DNA from: CAZQKL01 sp964593895 [NCBI: uncultured bacterium] | Lineage (GTDB): Bacteria > DYJV01 | Length of the DNA stretch: 6,867 nucleotides | Direction: 5' to 3' | Assembly: GCA_964593895.1 (NCBI GenBank) | Contig: CAZQKL010000102.1 | Location: 1-6,867, forward strand | In this document: positions 6,430 to 6,867 of the stretch, piece after piece | Layout of the letters: each line of letters opens with the position of its first letter | Numbering within the stretch: position 1 is the first letter of the stretch | The notes under the pieces: generated by a model | Database searches by the model: none | What the model was told of the DNA's origin: nothing | Seen by the model: only the letters and a program-made list of their open reading frames with translations | Program-made: the position numbers and the translations under genes

Positions 6430-6867
6430 TTATTGATAAATCCTTCCTTTTATATAAATTTCATATGGCCATGGAGCAAGTCCACCTCTCATCTCTCTCC
6501 ATTTTGCAAATTCTTTTCTAAATCTCTCCTGAGATTCCAATACCTTTTTAACATCTGGATATTTCTTTTTTAATTCTTCAAGATATTCATGTGTGGTTTT
6601 TGCAAATTTTAAAATTGTATCTTTATCCATTCTTACAAATTGAACCTTTTTTGCTAAAATATTAACAGCTTTGGCATTTAGATTTTCCATCCAAGCTTCA
6701 CTCCATAGTTGAGTTTCCATTGCGCAAATTTGAACAATTGCTTTAAGGTCATCTGGAAGTTTGTCCCATGCTTTTTTATTAATTATCACTTCGCATTGAC
6801 TTGATGGCTGATGAACGCCCGGTTCAATTACATATTTTGTAATTTCATGAAATCCCATTGGAAGGTC
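6430..6867 (-). CDS. dctP: TRAP transporter substrate-binding protein (DctP), C-terminal part only
   Basis: This is the last 145 residues of an extracytoplasmic TRAP receptor; the frame is open to the right edge (DLPMGFHEITKY...). The stretch PMGFHEITKYVIEPGVHQPSS, then INKKAWDKLPDDL, is typical of the TakP-like group that binds 2-oxoacids and lactate, as I recall that family. The rest is charged and helical, ending WPYEIYIKGRIYQ, with two stop codons in a row (TAATAA). The internal ATG at 6858 is not the true start, because three in-frame codons precede it up to the edge. The signal peptide and most ligand-binding residues are outside the window, so the substrate cannot be read directly. It lies immediately before dctQ and dctM, and is therefore their receptor. 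Lactate or another 2-hydroxy- or 2-oxoacid is inferred from the operon. Confidence 0.9.
   Translation of the reverse strand, partial: DLPMGFHEITKYVIEPGVHQPSSQCEVIINKKAWDKLPDDLKAIVQICAMETQLWSEAWMENLNAKAVNILAKKVQFVRMDKDTILKFAKTTHEYLEELKKKYPDVKKVLESQERFRKEFAKWREMRGGLAPWPYEIYIKGRIYQ

Larger units (their letters stand above)
1859..6867 (-). other. Predicted operon dctP-dctQ-dctM-glcD-larA
   Basis: Five same-strand genes are joined by gaps of 48 bases, a 4-base overlap, 12 bases and 3 bases, so one transcript starting beyond the right edge is likely. The products form a logical chain: receptor, two membrane subunits, dehydrogenase and racemase for a 2-hydroxyacid, most simply lactate. No regulator gene is in the window. 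Confidence 0.8.

Noticed and set aside
6215-6521. Two overlapping plus-strand frames (6215-6436, 6309-6521) opposite the dctQ start and dctP end
   Set aside because: Both are antisense to well-supported genes and run through the hairpin; no recognisable product.
6430-6858. Taking the ATG at 6858 as the start of a small 142-residue protein
   Set aside because: The frame stays open to the edge with DLP before the Met, and DLPMGFH is an internal motif of the TakP-like receptor, so this is a partial gene cut by the window edge.

Overview
This window is AT-rich bacterial DNA with strong AGGAGG-type ribosome binding sites and tightly packed genes, all on the minus strand. Every arginine codon I read in the formate-THF ligase gene is AGA or AGG. 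The gene content (formate-tetrahydrofolate ligase, TRAP transporter, lactate racemase, FAD-linked hydroxyacid dehydrogenase) suggests an anaerobic, probably Gram-negative-type heterotroph or acetogen-like organism from a low-GC, perhaps uncultured lineage. I cannot name the taxon. The TRAP binding protein implies a periplasm or an anchored extracytoplasmic receptor.

The layout is given in transcription order, from the right edge to the left. The window opens inside the 3' part of a TRAP substrate-binding protein gene (dctP, 6430-6867, N-terminus off the edge). A GC-rich hairpin with a T-tract follows at 6395-6423, which stands out in this AT-rich background. Next come dctQ (5869-6381) and dctM (4535-5872), which overlap by 4 bases. 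A GlcD-type FAD-linked dehydrogenase gene (3137-4522) starts 12 bases after dctM. A lactate-racemase family gene, larA (1859-3133), starts 3 bases after glcD, with its ribosome binding site inside the last glcD codons. After a 225-base gap with a plausible promoter comes fhs (1-1633), which runs off the left edge and lacks its last roughly 45-50 codons.

Read together, dctPQM-glcD-larA looks like one operon for uptake and oxidation of lactate or a related 2-hydroxyacid. The TRAP transporter imports the acid. LarA, a nickel-pincer racemase with all its key active-site residues in place, interconverts the enantiomers. GlcD oxidises (probably) the D form to the 2-oxoacid. The set resembles the lactate loci of acetogens, with a TRAP importer in place of the LctP permease. 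No electron-acceptor subunit (EtfAB, GlcE/GlcF) and no nickel-pincer cofactor genes (larB, larC, larE) are in the window. fhs serves one-carbon metabolism, possibly the Wood-Ljungdahl pathway, and probably has its own promoter.

No RNA genes, insertion sequences, CRISPR arrays or foreign-looking islands were seen. The families are all known. The most notable points are the gene combination and the terminator-like hairpin between the binding-protein gene and the permease genes.
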